Assembly (NCBI RefSeq): GCF_026230195.1
Contig: NZ_CP036501.1
Location: 1,240,001-1,304,000, forward strand
DNA from: Candidatus Paraluminiphilus aquimaris
GTDB taxonomy: Bacteria; Pseudomonadota; Gammaproteobacteria; Pseudomonadales; Halieaceae
DNA length: 64,000 bases
Direction: 5' to 3'
The notes under the pieces: model-generated
Databases searched by the model: none
What the model was told of the DNA's origin: nothing
The model's input: the letters and a program-made list of their open reading frames with translations, nothing else
Program-made: the position numbers and the translations under genes
Part shown: piece by piece, positions 36,596 to 47,937 of the stretch
How the letters are laid out: every line of letters starts with the position of its first letter
Numbering within the stretch: position 1 is the first letter of the stretch

Positions 36596-37416
36596 AGTTT
36601 ATGTTGATTACAAACAGTCCAGAATTGGCGAATTATGCAGAGGATTGCGGTGTCGCCCGAATATTTATTGATTTAGAAGTTAATGGTAAAAAAGAACGCC
36701 AAGGTCATTTGGATACCTTGATAAGCCAGCATTCAATCAAGGATATTTCCTTGGTAAAAAAAAGTATTAAAAAGGCAGAGTTATTGGTGCGATTAAATCC
36801 ACTACATGAACATACGCAGATTGAACTTGACCAAGTTATTGAGTCGGGTGCAGATTTAGTTATGTTGCCTATGTTTAAGACTGCTGCTGACTTGAAGTTA
36901 TTTTCTAACATGGTTGCGGGTCGAGCTGGAATTGTTCCCCTTGTGGAGACATATAGCGCACTTAAAGATATGAGTAATATTGTTGATGTGACAGGATTGT
37001 CAGAAATTTATATAGGTTTGAATGATCTGCATCTTGATATGGGCTTAAGTTTTATGTTTGAACCGCTTGCCAATGGATTGATAGATACTGCAACAGATAT
37101 AATAAAACGCGCTAATTTGCCATTTGGATTTGGTGGTGTAGCCCGCGTAGGTGAGGGGGATATTCCGGGTGAATTGGTTTTGGCTGAACATGTTCGCCTT
37201 GGTTCAAATTCAGTTATTCTTTCTCGAACATTTCATAAAAGTGGAAGTGGATTGCTTTCTTTTAGGCAAAATACTGACCTCGAAGGTGAAATTAATAAAT
37301 TATTTCTCACGTTAAAATCTTTGAGACATAGAGGCACAAAACAGGTTGAATCAGATCGTAAGGTTTTAATTGAGAGAGTTTTAAAGGTTGTAAAACTTAA
37401 ACATCAGATTGTCTGA
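36592..37416 (+). CDS. HpcH/HpaI-family aldolase
   Basis: TIM-barrel metal-dependent aldolase of about 274 residues that makes or breaks a carbon-carbon bond with a pyruvate-type donor. The TTG at 36592 is chosen: it overlaps the preceding stop as TTGA, has AAGGG upstream and yields MKFMLITNSPELANYAE, as in the family. Conserved parts are RIFIDLE, LLVRLNPLH, VPLVETYSAL (metal Glu) and IGLNDLHLDMG (metal Asp). In surface-polysaccharide loci such enzymes have no settled role. With kdsA downstream, an unusual ulosonic or deoxy acid is possible, but unproven. Confidence 0.82.
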   Translation: MKFMLITNSPELANYAEDCGVARIFIDLEVNGKKERQGHLDTLISQHSIKDISLVKKSIKKAELLVRLNPLHEHTQIELDQVIESGADLVMLPMFKTAADLKLFSNMVAGRAGIVPLVETYSALKDMSNIVDVTGLSEIYIGLNDLHLDMGLSFMFEPLANGLIDTATDIIKRANLPFGFGGVARVGEGDIPGELVLAEHVRLGSNSVILSRTFHKSGSGLLSFRQNTDLEGEINKLFLTLKSLRHRGTKQVESDRKVLIERVLKVVKLKHQIV

Positions 37417-37438
37417 TTAAGCGTTAGGAGTTGCTAGT

Positions 37439-38215
37439 ATGAGTGGAAAATATATGCCCTTTCATGAATTGTTACATGAGGAGCATTTGCTTAATTATTT
37501 TGGCTATCAGGTCTTTAGGCATGGCAACATGGAGAGCTTTTATGATTTAAAAGAAAAGTTTACCAACCATCTTAAAGACAAGCTAATTAGCTTTTCGGGT
37601 GATACGAAAGTAGGAGATTCATTTAAAATAGAAAAGTATCACAAAGTAATTAATGAAAATAATATTGATCATGATGCATTTATTAAAAAATATGGCCGTG
37701 ACCTAGATATAGGGATTGAAACGCATCCTTTCTTATTAGAGCTAATTGAGATTGCGGAAAAAAGCACAAAACAGAATCTTAGAATTTTTCGTAATAATAT
37801 TGAATTTAGGGTAGTAAGGCCTGGAAGTAATGATAACAACCCAATGCATCGAGACCATTGGTTTCCCTATTTCACACCTTTATTAAATATCTACTTGCCT
37901 CTTTCTGGGAGTTATTTTAACTCTTCTTTAGCTGTAGTTCCTTTTTCCCATAAATGGACTGATCAAGAGATTGTTCCAACACTTTCCTATGACGATATAT
38001 TGACAGGGAAAAAAACCTTGAAAGAAAATGGGGTGGAAACTTCTGTTCCAAAAATTAAAGAAACTTCCAAAGACATAGTTATGCATAGACCGGATGTGCT
38101 TGAGGGTGATTTTATGCTTTTCTCTCCCATGTCGGTGCATGGAGGAGGTAACAATGAAGGATTTGACACAAGATTTTCTTTCGAAATTCGCTTGGAAATA
38201 GTCCCATGGGATTGA
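37439..38215 (+). CDS. Phytanoyl-CoA dioxygenase-like Fe(II)/2OG oxygenase
   Basis: A 258-residue cupin-fold oxygenase. The iron site is visible as HRD in PMHRDHWF (about residue 139) and the distal His in SPMSVHGGG (about 227); R in DTRFSFEIRLE would hold 2-oxoglutarate. Similarity outside these motifs is not recognised, so the substrate is unknown. Lying between an aldolase and an initiating sugar transferase, it may hydroxylate a sugar, a lipid anchor or an amino acid substituent. It overlaps the next gene by ten bases. Confidence 0.7.
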   Translation: MSGKYMPFHELLHEEHLLNYFGYQVFRHGNMESFYDLKEKFTNHLKDKLISFSGDTKVGDSFKIEKYHKVINENNIDHDAFIKKYGRDLDIGIETHPFLLELIEIAEKSTKQNLRIFRNNIEFRVVRPGSNDNNPMHRDHWFPYFTPLLNIYLPLSGSYFNSSLAVVPFSHKWTDQEIVPTLSYDDILTGKKTLKENGVETSVPKIKETSKDIVMHRPDVLEGDFMLFSPMSVHGGGNNEGFDTRFSFEIRLEIVPWD

Positions 38216-38826
38216 TTCAAATTAGACTTAAAAGTGCACTTGATCGAGTAGTAGCCTTTTTTGGATTAGGTATACTTTTTCCTGTAATTGTAATAATAGG
38301 ATTTTTTGTCAAAGTAGGTTCACCTGGACCTGTTTTTTTTAAACAAAAAAGAGTTGGAAAATCTGAAATTTTTTTCGAAATATATAAATTTAGAAGTATG
38401 TATCTAGCAGAATCTCATACTGGGGATGTTTCAGAAGGGATGTCAGCTGAAGAGGCTAGATCTAAATATCAAACAACTGTTAAAAACGATCCACGGATTA
38501 CCCCGATAGGCAAATTTATTAGAAAATATTATTTAGATGAATTGCCGCAATTGATTAACGTACTTAAGGGGGAAATGAGTCTTGTAGGGCCCAGACCTTA
38601 CACGCCTTCGGAGATAGTAGATTACAAACCTTCACATTGGAAACAGCGACATCTTGTAAAGCCTGGTATCACTGGGCTCAGTCAACTATTCCTTAAAGGG
38701 AGAAATGGAAAACAGTATTCTCGTATTTGTTTAGATTTAGCTTATGTAAAAAATCAGAGTTTTTTACTCGATATGTATATCTTTTTTTATACATTTATTA
38801 AGTTAATTAAAGGGAGTAGTTTTTAA
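38206..38826 (+). CDS. Initiating sugar-phosphate transferase (monotopic PGT family)
   Basis: A 206-residue transferase that loads the first sugar-1-phosphate onto undecaprenyl phosphate. It has one N-terminal membrane helix (about 13-38), then GPVFFKQKRVG, the YKFRSM strand, DELPQLINVLKGEMSLVGPRP and KPGITGLSQ, the signature of the bacterial sugar transferase family (PglC/WbaP C-terminal type). It initiates this locus's repeat unit; the sugar is likely the product of the WbpM-type enzyme, but that is inference. It starts inside the 3' end of the oxygenase gene. Confidence 0.93.
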   Translation: MGLIQIRLKSALDRVVAFFGLGILFPVIVIIGFFVKVGSPGPVFFKQKRVGKSEIFFEIYKFRSMYLAESHTGDVSEGMSAEEARSKYQTTVKNDPRITPIGKFIRKYYLDELPQLINVLKGEMSLVGPRPYTPSEIVDYKPSHWKQRHLVKPGITGLSQLFLKGRNGKQYSRICLDLAYVKNQSFLLDMYIFFYTFIKLIKGSSF

Positions 38827-38849
38827 CCTTCCAGTTTTAAGGATTAGAA

Positions 38850-40628
38850 ATGTGCGGAATATATGGTTATTTTGATTGTGGTAAGAATACTATTTCAACC
38901 ACAGTACTTGATCAAATGGGTGATGTTATTGAGCATCGTGGACCCGATGGGCGTGGTCAATATTATGATACAGAAGCAAGAGTCGCGCTAGGCAATCAAA
39001 GACTAGCTATTTTAGACGTCGAGCATGGCCAGCAACCCTTTTTGTCAGATGATAAGAATATCGTAGTTGTTCAGAATGGAGAGATTTTTAACCATATCGA
39101 AGTCGCTAAAGAATTATCTGCTGACGGTTATCATTGTAAAACAAGTTGTGATACTGAGGTAATCCTCAGACTTTATGAAAGAGACGGAATTGAGGGATTG
39201 CCGATACTAAATGGTATGTTTGCAATCGCTATTTATGATAAAAATATTGACGCTCTTTTCTTAATAAGGGATCGGGTTGGAGAAAAACCACTACATTTCT
39301 CTCATGCAAATGGATTACTCCTTTTTTCCTCTGAAATTAAGTCAATACTCCAAGCAATAAATAAAAAAACCCCCAATCTTGAGGCAATTAATCAATTTTT
39401 GACTTTTAATTATGTGCCGCCACCCTTGACGATGTTTGAGGGAATCTTTCATGTAATGCCAGGAACTTATTTGAAAATTACTAAGGATAGCATTGAAGAA
39501 TTTACTTGGTATGACCTATCAAAGATCGAGATCAATGAGCAGTCAGAGTCAAAATGGATTGAAGATTTTAATTCTGTGCTAGATGACGCTGTACGTATTC
39601 GTTTAAGATCAGATGTTCCATTCGGAGCCTTTCTTTCAGGTGGCGTAGATTCAAGCTCTGTTGTTGGATTGATGAGCAAGCATCTTCCTATGCCAGTGAA
39701 TACTTTTTGTATCGGTTTCAACGATCAAAAATATGACGAATCTCCTTTTGCTGCTGCTGCTGCAAAAAGATTTAACACATGTCATATGATGGAAAAAGTT
39801 GAAGAAAATATGACCAGTCTTTGGCCAACGGCCACATACCATTGTGATCAACCTCATGGTGATGTCTCTTTTTTGCCGACCTTCAAAGTCGCACAGCTTG
39901 CGGCTAAAAAAGTCAAGATGGTGTTGACTGGAGATGGAGCAGATGAGCTTTTCGCTGGGTATGATAAGTATAGAGATTTTTTTGGTGAAGATACCGATAT
40001 GCTTTCAGACTATGATTTTCAGGTTAGATATCTTGATAATATTTCGTTGTTCAATGAAGATTCTAAAAGTAAATTACTATCGAAAAAGTCTAAGAAAAGA
40101 ATAAAGGATTTGAGCGTTTTTAATGTTGTAAAACCCCTCTTTGATAAATCTAAAAGTATGGATCGCATAAATCAAGCACTTTACATTGATTCTATGCTCC
40201 TTCTTCCGGGAAATAATCTTGTAAAGCCTGATAGGATGGGTATGGCAGTTTCGATTGAAAATAGAGCCCCATTCCTAGATTACCGTATGTTATCTCTTGC
40301 ATTCTCTATGCCTGGAAATTTGAAATTAAAAAATGGGACAACTAAGTATTTGTACAAAAAAGCAGTAACTCCCCTGATAGGTGAAAATTTGTCCTACAGG
40401 AAAAAACAAATGTTTACAGTACCAATTGGCGAATGGTTTAAAACTGATTTGGCAGAAATGTGTAAAGATTTGCTACTTTCAAAAAAGACAAAACAAAGAG
40501 GAATTTTTAATTATGAGTATGTGGCTAGTATTTTAGAGTCTCATCAAAACGGAAATGAAAACAATACTCGTGAAATTAGAGCATTGATGGCTATAGAAAT
40601 ATGGTTTAGGGAGTTTTTTGATAAATGA
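38850..40628 (+). CDS. asnB: Glutamine-dependent asparagine synthase-type amidotransferase
   Basis: A 592-residue class II amidotransferase. MCGIYGYF exposes the nucleophile C2 for glutamine hydrolysis, and the glutaminase domain extends to about residue 200. The synthetase domain follows with the ATP pyrophosphatase loop LSGGVDSS near residue 255 and TGDGADELFAGY. Within polysaccharide loci such enzymes amidate uronic acids or other carboxylates on the polymer, so this is probably a modifying enzyme and not the housekeeping asparagine synthase. The gene is AT-rich like its neighbours. Confidence 0.88.
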   Translation: MCGIYGYFDCGKNTISTTVLDQMGDVIEHRGPDGRGQYYDTEARVALGNQRLAILDVEHGQQPFLSDDKNIVVVQNGEIFNHIEVAKELSADGYHCKTSCDTEVILRLYERDGIEGLPILNGMFAIAIYDKNIDALFLIRDRVGEKPLHFSHANGLLLFSSEIKSILQAINKKTPNLEAINQFLTFNYVPPPLTMFEGIFHVMPGTYLKITKDSIEEFTWYDLSKIEINEQSESKWIEDFNSVLDDAVRIRLRSDVPFGAFLSGGVDSSSVVGLMSKHLPMPVNTFCIGFNDQKYDESPFAAAAAKRFNTCHMMEKVEENMTSLWPTATYHCDQPHGDVSFLPTFKVAQLAAKKVKMVLTGDGADELFAGYDKYRDFFGEDTDMLSDYDFQVRYLDNISLFNEDSKSKLLSKKSKKRIKDLSVFNVVKPLFDKSKSMDRINQALYIDSMLLLPGNNLVKPDRMGMAVSIENRAPFLDYRMLSLAFSMPGNLKLKNGTTKYLYKKAVTPLIGENLSYRKKQMFTVPIGEWFKTDLAEMCKDLLLSKKTKQRGIFNYEYVASILESHQNGNENNTREIRALMAIEIWFREFFDK

Positions 40629-40718
40629 CTTTATTAAAAACCCCTTACTTATCGTTTTGAAATTATGTAAATTTCTTAAAGCATTAGAACTTTCCAATTG
40701 AAACCTAATAATGGGCTT

Positions 40719-41845
40719 ATGAAATTATCTAGGCAATCGTCTTCTCTTTTTATTATCAACTTTGCATATATTTCATCAATTATCTATGTGCCAATAATTA
40801 TTGCGAATAATGCAGTAACAAATAAAATACTGCCTTTTGCTTCCTTATGTTGCCTTCTTATAGTATCGGGAAATGAAATTAAGTCCACGCATTTAATGAA
40901 GTTTCCAGTCGTTTTTTTGTTAGCACTATCTTCAATTTTAAGCGTTGGTGGTTATATATCTTTAGCTTACACTCTGGTTTTTATATCTCTGATCGCTTTT
41001 GTATTTCCCTATTATACATTGTTATCTTTATACGGAGAGGGATTTCTCAATAGGCATCTTAAATTTATAATTACAGTTTCTGTGATTTCCGTAATTATGG
41101 GTTGGATAGAGTTTTTATACCCATCTGTTATAGGTGAAGTATTTTTTTTGAGAGGCTCTATATATTTACACAAAGGCCAGGTATCTTCACTTTTTTCAAA
41201 TCCCAATGTATTTGGATTGATGATGGCATTTTCATTTCAAATTGCCATGCTACTTTATAAAAATATTTTAGCCGTTATAATTTTCTTCGCCATTTTTGTA
41301 TCAGGAACTCTATTATCTGAATCACGCATGGCGATTTCTATTATTTGTATAATGTTATTTTTGAAAATAATCCCTATAAATAAAATCTCTCAAAAATTGA
41401 CAGTATTAATAATTACTCTTTTGGCACTTTTCATGTCATTTAATTTTAATTTGGTCTTTGATCTCATTAATTTAAATTTAAGAGATGAGATATGGCAGGG
41501 AGCGATAGGTGCATTTTACTCTCACCCTCTGTTCGGCATTGGTTTAGGTCAGTTTCAAGAAGATATATCAATATATGCCAGTGGCTATTCAGAACAGTCG
41601 GCAAATAACCTATTCATTGGATTACTTTCTGAGCTTGGCATAATTGGATTCCTTCTATTTAATTATTTTTGGTTAAAACCGATCCTTTCACACAAAAAAC
41701 AAGAAAACAAACATTTATGGTATCAATCTTCTACTATTCTGCTGTTCCTTATTGTGAGTCAGTTTAGTGAATATATGCTTCTTTATGTGGGACCATATGT
41801 TTTACTCATAGTTTTATTTATAGCTGTAGTTCGATGGAGTAGTAA

Positions 41846-41849
<4 letters not shown>
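40719..41849 (+). CDS. O-antigen polymerase/ligase (Wzy-like)
   Basis: Polytopic membrane protein of about 376 residues with ten to eleven helices and a large periplasmic loop near residues 270-300 (HPLFGIGLGQFQED), which fits the Wzy_C motif of O-antigen polymerases. The ATG at 40719 is preferred; a TTG at 40698 is in frame. It would join repeat units made by this locus. It overlaps the following glycosyltransferase by four bases (ATGA). Confidence 0.82.
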
Positions 41850-43916
<2,067 letters not shown>

Positions 43917-43917
<1 letters not shown>

Positions 43918-44444
43918 TGGTCAATACTGATCAAATTCGTTTGGTACTATTTGATGTTGACGGTGTTTTGACTGATGGTTCTCTTTTTATTGGCCCCGAT
44001 GGAGAGGTCTGCAAGCCTTTTAACGCGAGGGATGGCGTTGCGGTTTCGTTACTTCAAAAACATGAAATTATGGTTGGCATCATATCTGGAAAAGCAAGCA
44101 AAGCATTGGACTATAGAATCAAACAGTTAAATTTTGACTTTGCAGTCACCGGATGTAACGACAAGTTAAATGCACTAAATGAAATAATAAAATCTTCAAG
44201 CCTCAATCTGAGTCAAATTGCGTTCGTTGGCGATGATATTATTGATGTGCCGATCATGAAAAAGGTGGCACTAGGTATTGCTCCCTCTGATGCACATCAG
44301 TTAGTGATTGATTGCGCCAATTACGTAACGCAATCAAAAGGTGGTAATGGAGTAGCGAGAGAAGCTGCTGAGTTTATTTTGAATAATGCCGGCCTTTCAA
44401 TAGAAAAAATGTATTTGGGATTGGTTGGTGACATTACACAGTAG
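43917..44444 (+). CDS. kdsC: Kdo-8-phosphate phosphatase
   Basis: HAD-family phosphatase of 175 residues that releases Kdo from Kdo-8-phosphate. The catalytic motif VLFDVDGVLTDG is near residue 10, KPFNARDG and GIISGKAS follow, and FVGDDIIDVPIM is the acidic motif near residue 105. It overlaps the kdsA stop by one base (TGATG), which indicates coupled translation. Confidence 0.94.
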
Positions 44445-45204
44445 AAAATTAAAAGTAGTTATTCCTGCGCGTTATAACTCCAGCAGATTGCGTGGTAAGC
44501 CGCTAATTGATCTATGCGGCAAGCCAATGATAATTCGTGTTGCAGATCGTGTTCGATGCGCGTTGCCCTCGATCGATATCTGGATTGCTACTGATGATGA
44601 TCGAATAAAAAGGACTGTTGAGCATTTTGGTTACAGCTCTCTAATAACATCTACAAGGCATGAAAGTGGCTCGGATCGAATTGCGGAGGTTGCAAACAAA
44701 CTTGAGTGGCCAGATGACTCGATTATCATCAATGTTCAAGGAGACGAGCCTTTAATTGATACCGAATTGCTAAAAGCCTTCACTATATTTTGCTTTGCCA
44801 ATGAAGCGTTTGAAATGGCTAGCGTCATGGTGCCAATGGATTCTGTTAGTAATATTAATGATCCAAATGTAGTTAAAGTCCTAGTTAACAAGAATAGAGA
44901 GGCAATTACATTTTCTCGTTCGCCGATTCCGTTTTTTAGAGATCTTTCTCCAACGGAATGGCCTGTCGAATGTTATAATCGACATGTTGGTATTTATGCA
45001 TACCGAGGGAGTGTTCTTAAAAAATTGGCATCAACATCACAGTGCGACATTGAAAAATTAGAAAAGCTCGAACAGTTACGCGCTGTTTGGCTTGGTTATT
45101 CTATAAGTATGATGTCATGGCAAGCATCATTGGATGGGGGCGTTGATACAGCGGATGATGTCGAGCGAGTTAAAAAAATTATAAAGAAAAAAGGTGATAA
45201 ATAA
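44428..45204 (+). CDS. kdsB: 3-Deoxy-manno-octulosonate cytidylyltransferase
   Basis: Makes CMP-Kdo from Kdo and CTP. The 258 residues contain VVIPARYNSSRLRGKPL near residue 9, ATDDDRI, GSDRIAEV and NVQGDEPLI, all family motifs. The start is a GTG at 44428 (a TTG at 44425 is adjacent); the gene begins inside the end of kdsC. The capsule paralogue of this enzyme is usually called kpsU. Confidence 0.93.
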   Translation: MTLHSRKLKVVIPARYNSSRLRGKPLIDLCGKPMIIRVADRVRCALPSIDIWIATDDDRIKRTVEHFGYSSLITSTRHESGSDRIAEVANKLEWPDDSIIINVQGDEPLIDTELLKAFTIFCFANEAFEMASVMVPMDSVSNINDPNVVKVLVNKNREAITFSRSPIPFFRDLSPTEWPVECYNRHVGIYAYRGSVLKKLASTSQCDIEKLEKLEQLRAVWLGYSISMMSWQASLDGGVDTADDVERVKKIIKKKGDK

Positions 45205-45209
45205 GGTTT

Positions 45210-46133
45210 ATGTCATTTCATGAGATTGCAAAAGAAGTATTTGAAATAGAGTCTAAAGCTGTATTGGATTTATCTGATAATCTAGACGATGATTTCTCTG
45301 CGGCTATCGATTCTATTTTAGCCTCTAAGGGTCGCTTGATTATTTGTGGGATGGGTAAATCAGGAATAATTGGTAAGAAAATCGCGGCAACTTTAGCTAG
45401 CACTGGCACCCCTTGTTTCTTTATGCACCCTGGTGAGGCTTACCATGGTGATTTAGGTATGGTGACTCCTGAAGATGTTTTCCTTGCTTTATCTAATTCA
45501 GGCGAAACTGACGAGGTTATTAAGTTAATACCCTTTCTAAAGGATAATAAAAACATTTTAATATCAATGACAGGTAATCCAGATTCGACACTGGCAATTT
45601 CCTCCAAGTTTCATTTAAACATTGCAGTAGAAAAAGAAGCATGTCCACTTCAGTTGGCTCCAACGGCCTCTACGACAGCTACGTTAGCAATGGGAGACGC
45701 AATGGCAGTTACCCTCATGAAAGCTAGAAATTTTCTGCCTGAAAATTTTGCTAGATTCCACCCAGGTGGATCACTTGGTAGGCGACTATTAAGCCGTGTA
45801 GAAAATGAAATGGTAACTGATAACTTACCATTTGTAGATGGTGATGCGGGCATTCTGGATTTGATAGAAACAATTAGTCAAGGATCTCTTGGAATATGTA
45901 TTGTTAATGGGGAGGAAATTGGCATTGTCACTGATGGTGATATTCGAAGAGCGTTAGGAACCTATGGAGATTCAATTTTTTCGATTTCTGCATCGAATAT
46001 TATGACTCACAATCCATGTTCTGTTGAAAAAGGAACAAGAATGGAGGATGCTCTCCTGTTAATGGATTCACGTCAAATTACGACACTCATAATCAAAGAT
46101 AATGATTGTGTGGTAGGGGTTCTGAAAAAGTAG
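45210..46133 (+). CDS. kdsD: Arabinose-5-phosphate isomerase, short C-terminus
   Basis: Converts ribulose 5-phosphate into arabinose 5-phosphate for kdsA. The SIS domain is at about residues 35-165 (GMGKSGIIGKKIAATLASTG) and two CBS domains follow at about 195-307. At 307 residues it is shorter than KdsD/KpsF (about 328). It ends GVLKK where the family usually continues with HxHDLLRA, so roughly 10-20 residues of the last CBS domain are missing. The SIS active site is complete. The truncated end abuts the recombinase remnant 38 bases away. Confidence 0.9.
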   Translation: MSFHEIAKEVFEIESKAVLDLSDNLDDDFSAAIDSILASKGRLIICGMGKSGIIGKKIAATLASTGTPCFFMHPGEAYHGDLGMVTPEDVFLALSNSGETDEVIKLIPFLKDNKNILISMTGNPDSTLAISSKFHLNIAVEKEACPLQLAPTASTTATLAMGDAMAVTLMKARNFLPENFARFHPGGSLGRRLLSRVENEMVTDNLPFVDGDAGILDLIETISQGSLGICIVNGEEIGIVTDGDIRRALGTYGDSIFSISASNIMTHNPCSVEKGTRMEDALLLMDSRQITTLIIKDNDCVVGVLKK

Positions 46134-46170
46134 ATTAAATTCTATCCTTTTATTTTAAATGTAACTGACT

Positions 46171-47035
46171 TTAGAAACACCAAATTCTTGTATACTTCAT
46201 CGCCGTTGAATCCGACTGCCATCCCCCTCTAATTATAATCTTCTCAAGCGATTCGCCTTGCTCTAGCAGATCAAGTGTTGCACCTACCCTAAATGAATGA
46301 CCGCTGAGCGTTTGTTGGTTTGATCCAGATTTTAACCCCTCCTGTAGTGTCTTTAAAATAGTACTAATACTCGCTGGGTTTAGGCTACCGCCAATATGTC
46401 CATGTTTGTTAATGGATCTTAGAATATAGCCTTGGTTTCCTGCTATCCCTTTCCATTGATTTAATAGGCCAAGCAACTCTTCGCTGATAGGAAGCACTTT
46501 ACCCGTTCCATATTGGTCGGTCTTTGAGAAGTTGAGTCTGATAATTGGTTTGCCATTGGGTGCACAATCTATATTTTCAAATTTTAAAGGCACAGAGTTC
46601 GGATCGTCTTCGCATGGTTTCGTAGCCCAGTCGCAGGAGCACGTGGTTTCTTATTCCCATTGTGCTGTTGTCGCAGTTGTTGAGTAGCTGATTCAATAAT
46701 ATTTTAGTCAATGGTGTTGCCTGTTCTTGAGCTCGTCCTATTTTGCGGTGCATGCGCTTTAGGGCGAGTATCACTTCTGGTTATTTTGTAGGGTCATGAT
46801 TTTTGGAAAGTTTGAGTGCGGTGCCTAGGCTATTGATTCGCCTCTGGATAGTGGCACTTTTGTTGGTTTGGCTTAGATAATCAATGTACATTGCCACGGT
46901 CTCTGCGGTAGCAGGGATTGGCTCTAGGTTATTTTGTAGACACCAGTTTTGGTACTGGGCAAAGTCTGATCTACAGGCCCTGATGGTATTTTTGGCAAAG
47001 GCGCCATCAAATTTGGCGAATATATGGTCAATCAT
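46171..47035 (-). pseudogene. Tyrosine recombinase with a stop and a frameshift
   Basis: Three minus-strand frames make up one integrase. Codons 1-84 (47035-46781) are the SAM-like N-terminal domain, ending at an in-frame TAA after DPTK; the frame reopens at once with PEVILALKRMHRKIG and continues to 46577. There a one-base shift after RRRSELCA moves the reading to the frame ending at 46171. The catalytic set is intact: Arg in RRRSEL, Lys in SKTDQ, HSFR, GGW and the Tyr in MKYTRIW. So it was a functional enzyme until recently. The gene lies next to the shortened kdsD end and was part of a mobile element or integrated at this spot. Confidence 0.82.
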
Positions 47036-47049
47036 GTTATTCTGCGAAT

Positions 47050-47104
47050 ATGGATAATAAAAATCCTTATAATCGAATAAAATAATCCATAAATGGATAA
47101 TAAA
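47050..47104. repeat. 12-base direct repeats and palindrome before an HTH fragment
   Basis: ATGGATAATAAA occurs at 47050-47061 and again at 47093-47104. A near-perfect palindrome centred at about 47091 (ATAATCCAT, ATGGATAATA) overlaps the second copy. The position between the recombinase start and the HTH fragment fits an operator for both. Confidence 0.45.
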
Positions 47105-47343
47105 CGGTTTCTTCTGAACAAATCAGGGCCTCTCGTACACTTTTAGGTTGGAGTGCAGCTGAGCTTGCGAAACGAAGTAATGTTGGTGCGACAACCCTGC
47201 GTCGTTATGAGATGGTTGGTGGTGTTCCGAGTGCAAACTTGTCAGTTTTGTTGAAGTTTAAATCTACGTTAGAAAATGCGGGCATCCAATTCGCCGGTGA
47301 CCCTCTGGTCAATCCCGGCGTTACCCTTAACTTCAAGGGGTAG
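47104..47343 (+). pseudogene. XRE-type helix-turn-helix fragment without a normal start
   Basis: The open frame after the TAA at 47101 reads about 79 codons with no ATG, GTG or TTG at its beginning. It encodes QIRASRTLLGWSAAELAKRS, ending NPGVTLNFKG, the whole of a small XRE-family DNA-binding protein (the family normally begins just before QIR). An ATG nearby lies in another frame, so a frameshift or lost start is likely. A rare non-AUG start would be an alternative. Confidence 0.55.
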
Positions 47344-47352
47344 GGGATATCT

Positions 47353-47937
47353 CTGTGGCAGATCATAAAAAAACTCCCTCAATCTGCTAGCTACAGCAAT
47401 CTTCCTGAATACAAAGACCATGTAGATCAAATCCTTAACAGCTACGACTTGCCCGAGGGTGTGTTGGGTGAGTTGGTGCGCCAGTTGGCGGATGCGATGT
47501 GGTGGGTTAAGACCTATCAGAAGGACAAGGACCACCTGATTGTGATGAAGATGGTAATGCTTATTAAGAGCCGAAGTGATCTGGGTATGGATGCAGAGGA
47601 AAAAGCGCTTCGGTTTTTTGACTGCCTGTTAGGTTCTTGGTCGGGTCAGGTATTAGATCCTGATGATCAAGCATTCTTGGATAGTGCAATGCGATCAAAG
47701 TGCCATAACATGGCATCGCTTAGGGCGGATGCAGTTAGGCGGTCAATCAAGGAGCTTGAGGTGATTGATCGGTTAATTGAGTGGCAGTTTAAGAATATGC
47801 GCCTGTTGATGCAGTCCTATGAGTCGTTCCGGTTCGCTCCGCAGCTGCTTAAGAAGATAGACCTTGAGATCAGGCAGCTAGAGCAGGGTATCGAGAAGGC
47901 TATTGAAGATCAGCGTCGAGAAGTTAGTCGCCAATAG
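47353..47937 (+). CDS. Unrecognised alpha-helical protein
   Basis: The frame is open from the HTH stop at 47341 and has no ATG until residues deep inside. A CTG at 47353 with AGGGG six bases upstream gives 194 residues; a TTG at 47449 gives 162. The region between reads LPEYKDHVDQILNSYDLPEG and is continuous in style with the rest, so I favour the earlier start. The product is mainly helical, with acidic and basic residues alternating (RSIKELEVIDRLIEWQFKNM) and no signal peptide or motif known to me. It overlaps the following gene by 35 bases. Confidence 0.55.
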   Translation: MWQIIKKLPQSASYSNLPEYKDHVDQILNSYDLPEGVLGELVRQLADAMWWVKTYQKDKDHLIVMKMVMLIKSRSDLGMDAEEKALRFFDCLLGSWSGQVLDPDDQAFLDSAMRSKCHNMASLRADAVRRSIKELEVIDRLIEWQFKNMRLLMQSYESFRFAPQLLKKIDLEIRQLEQGIEKAIEDQRREVSRQ

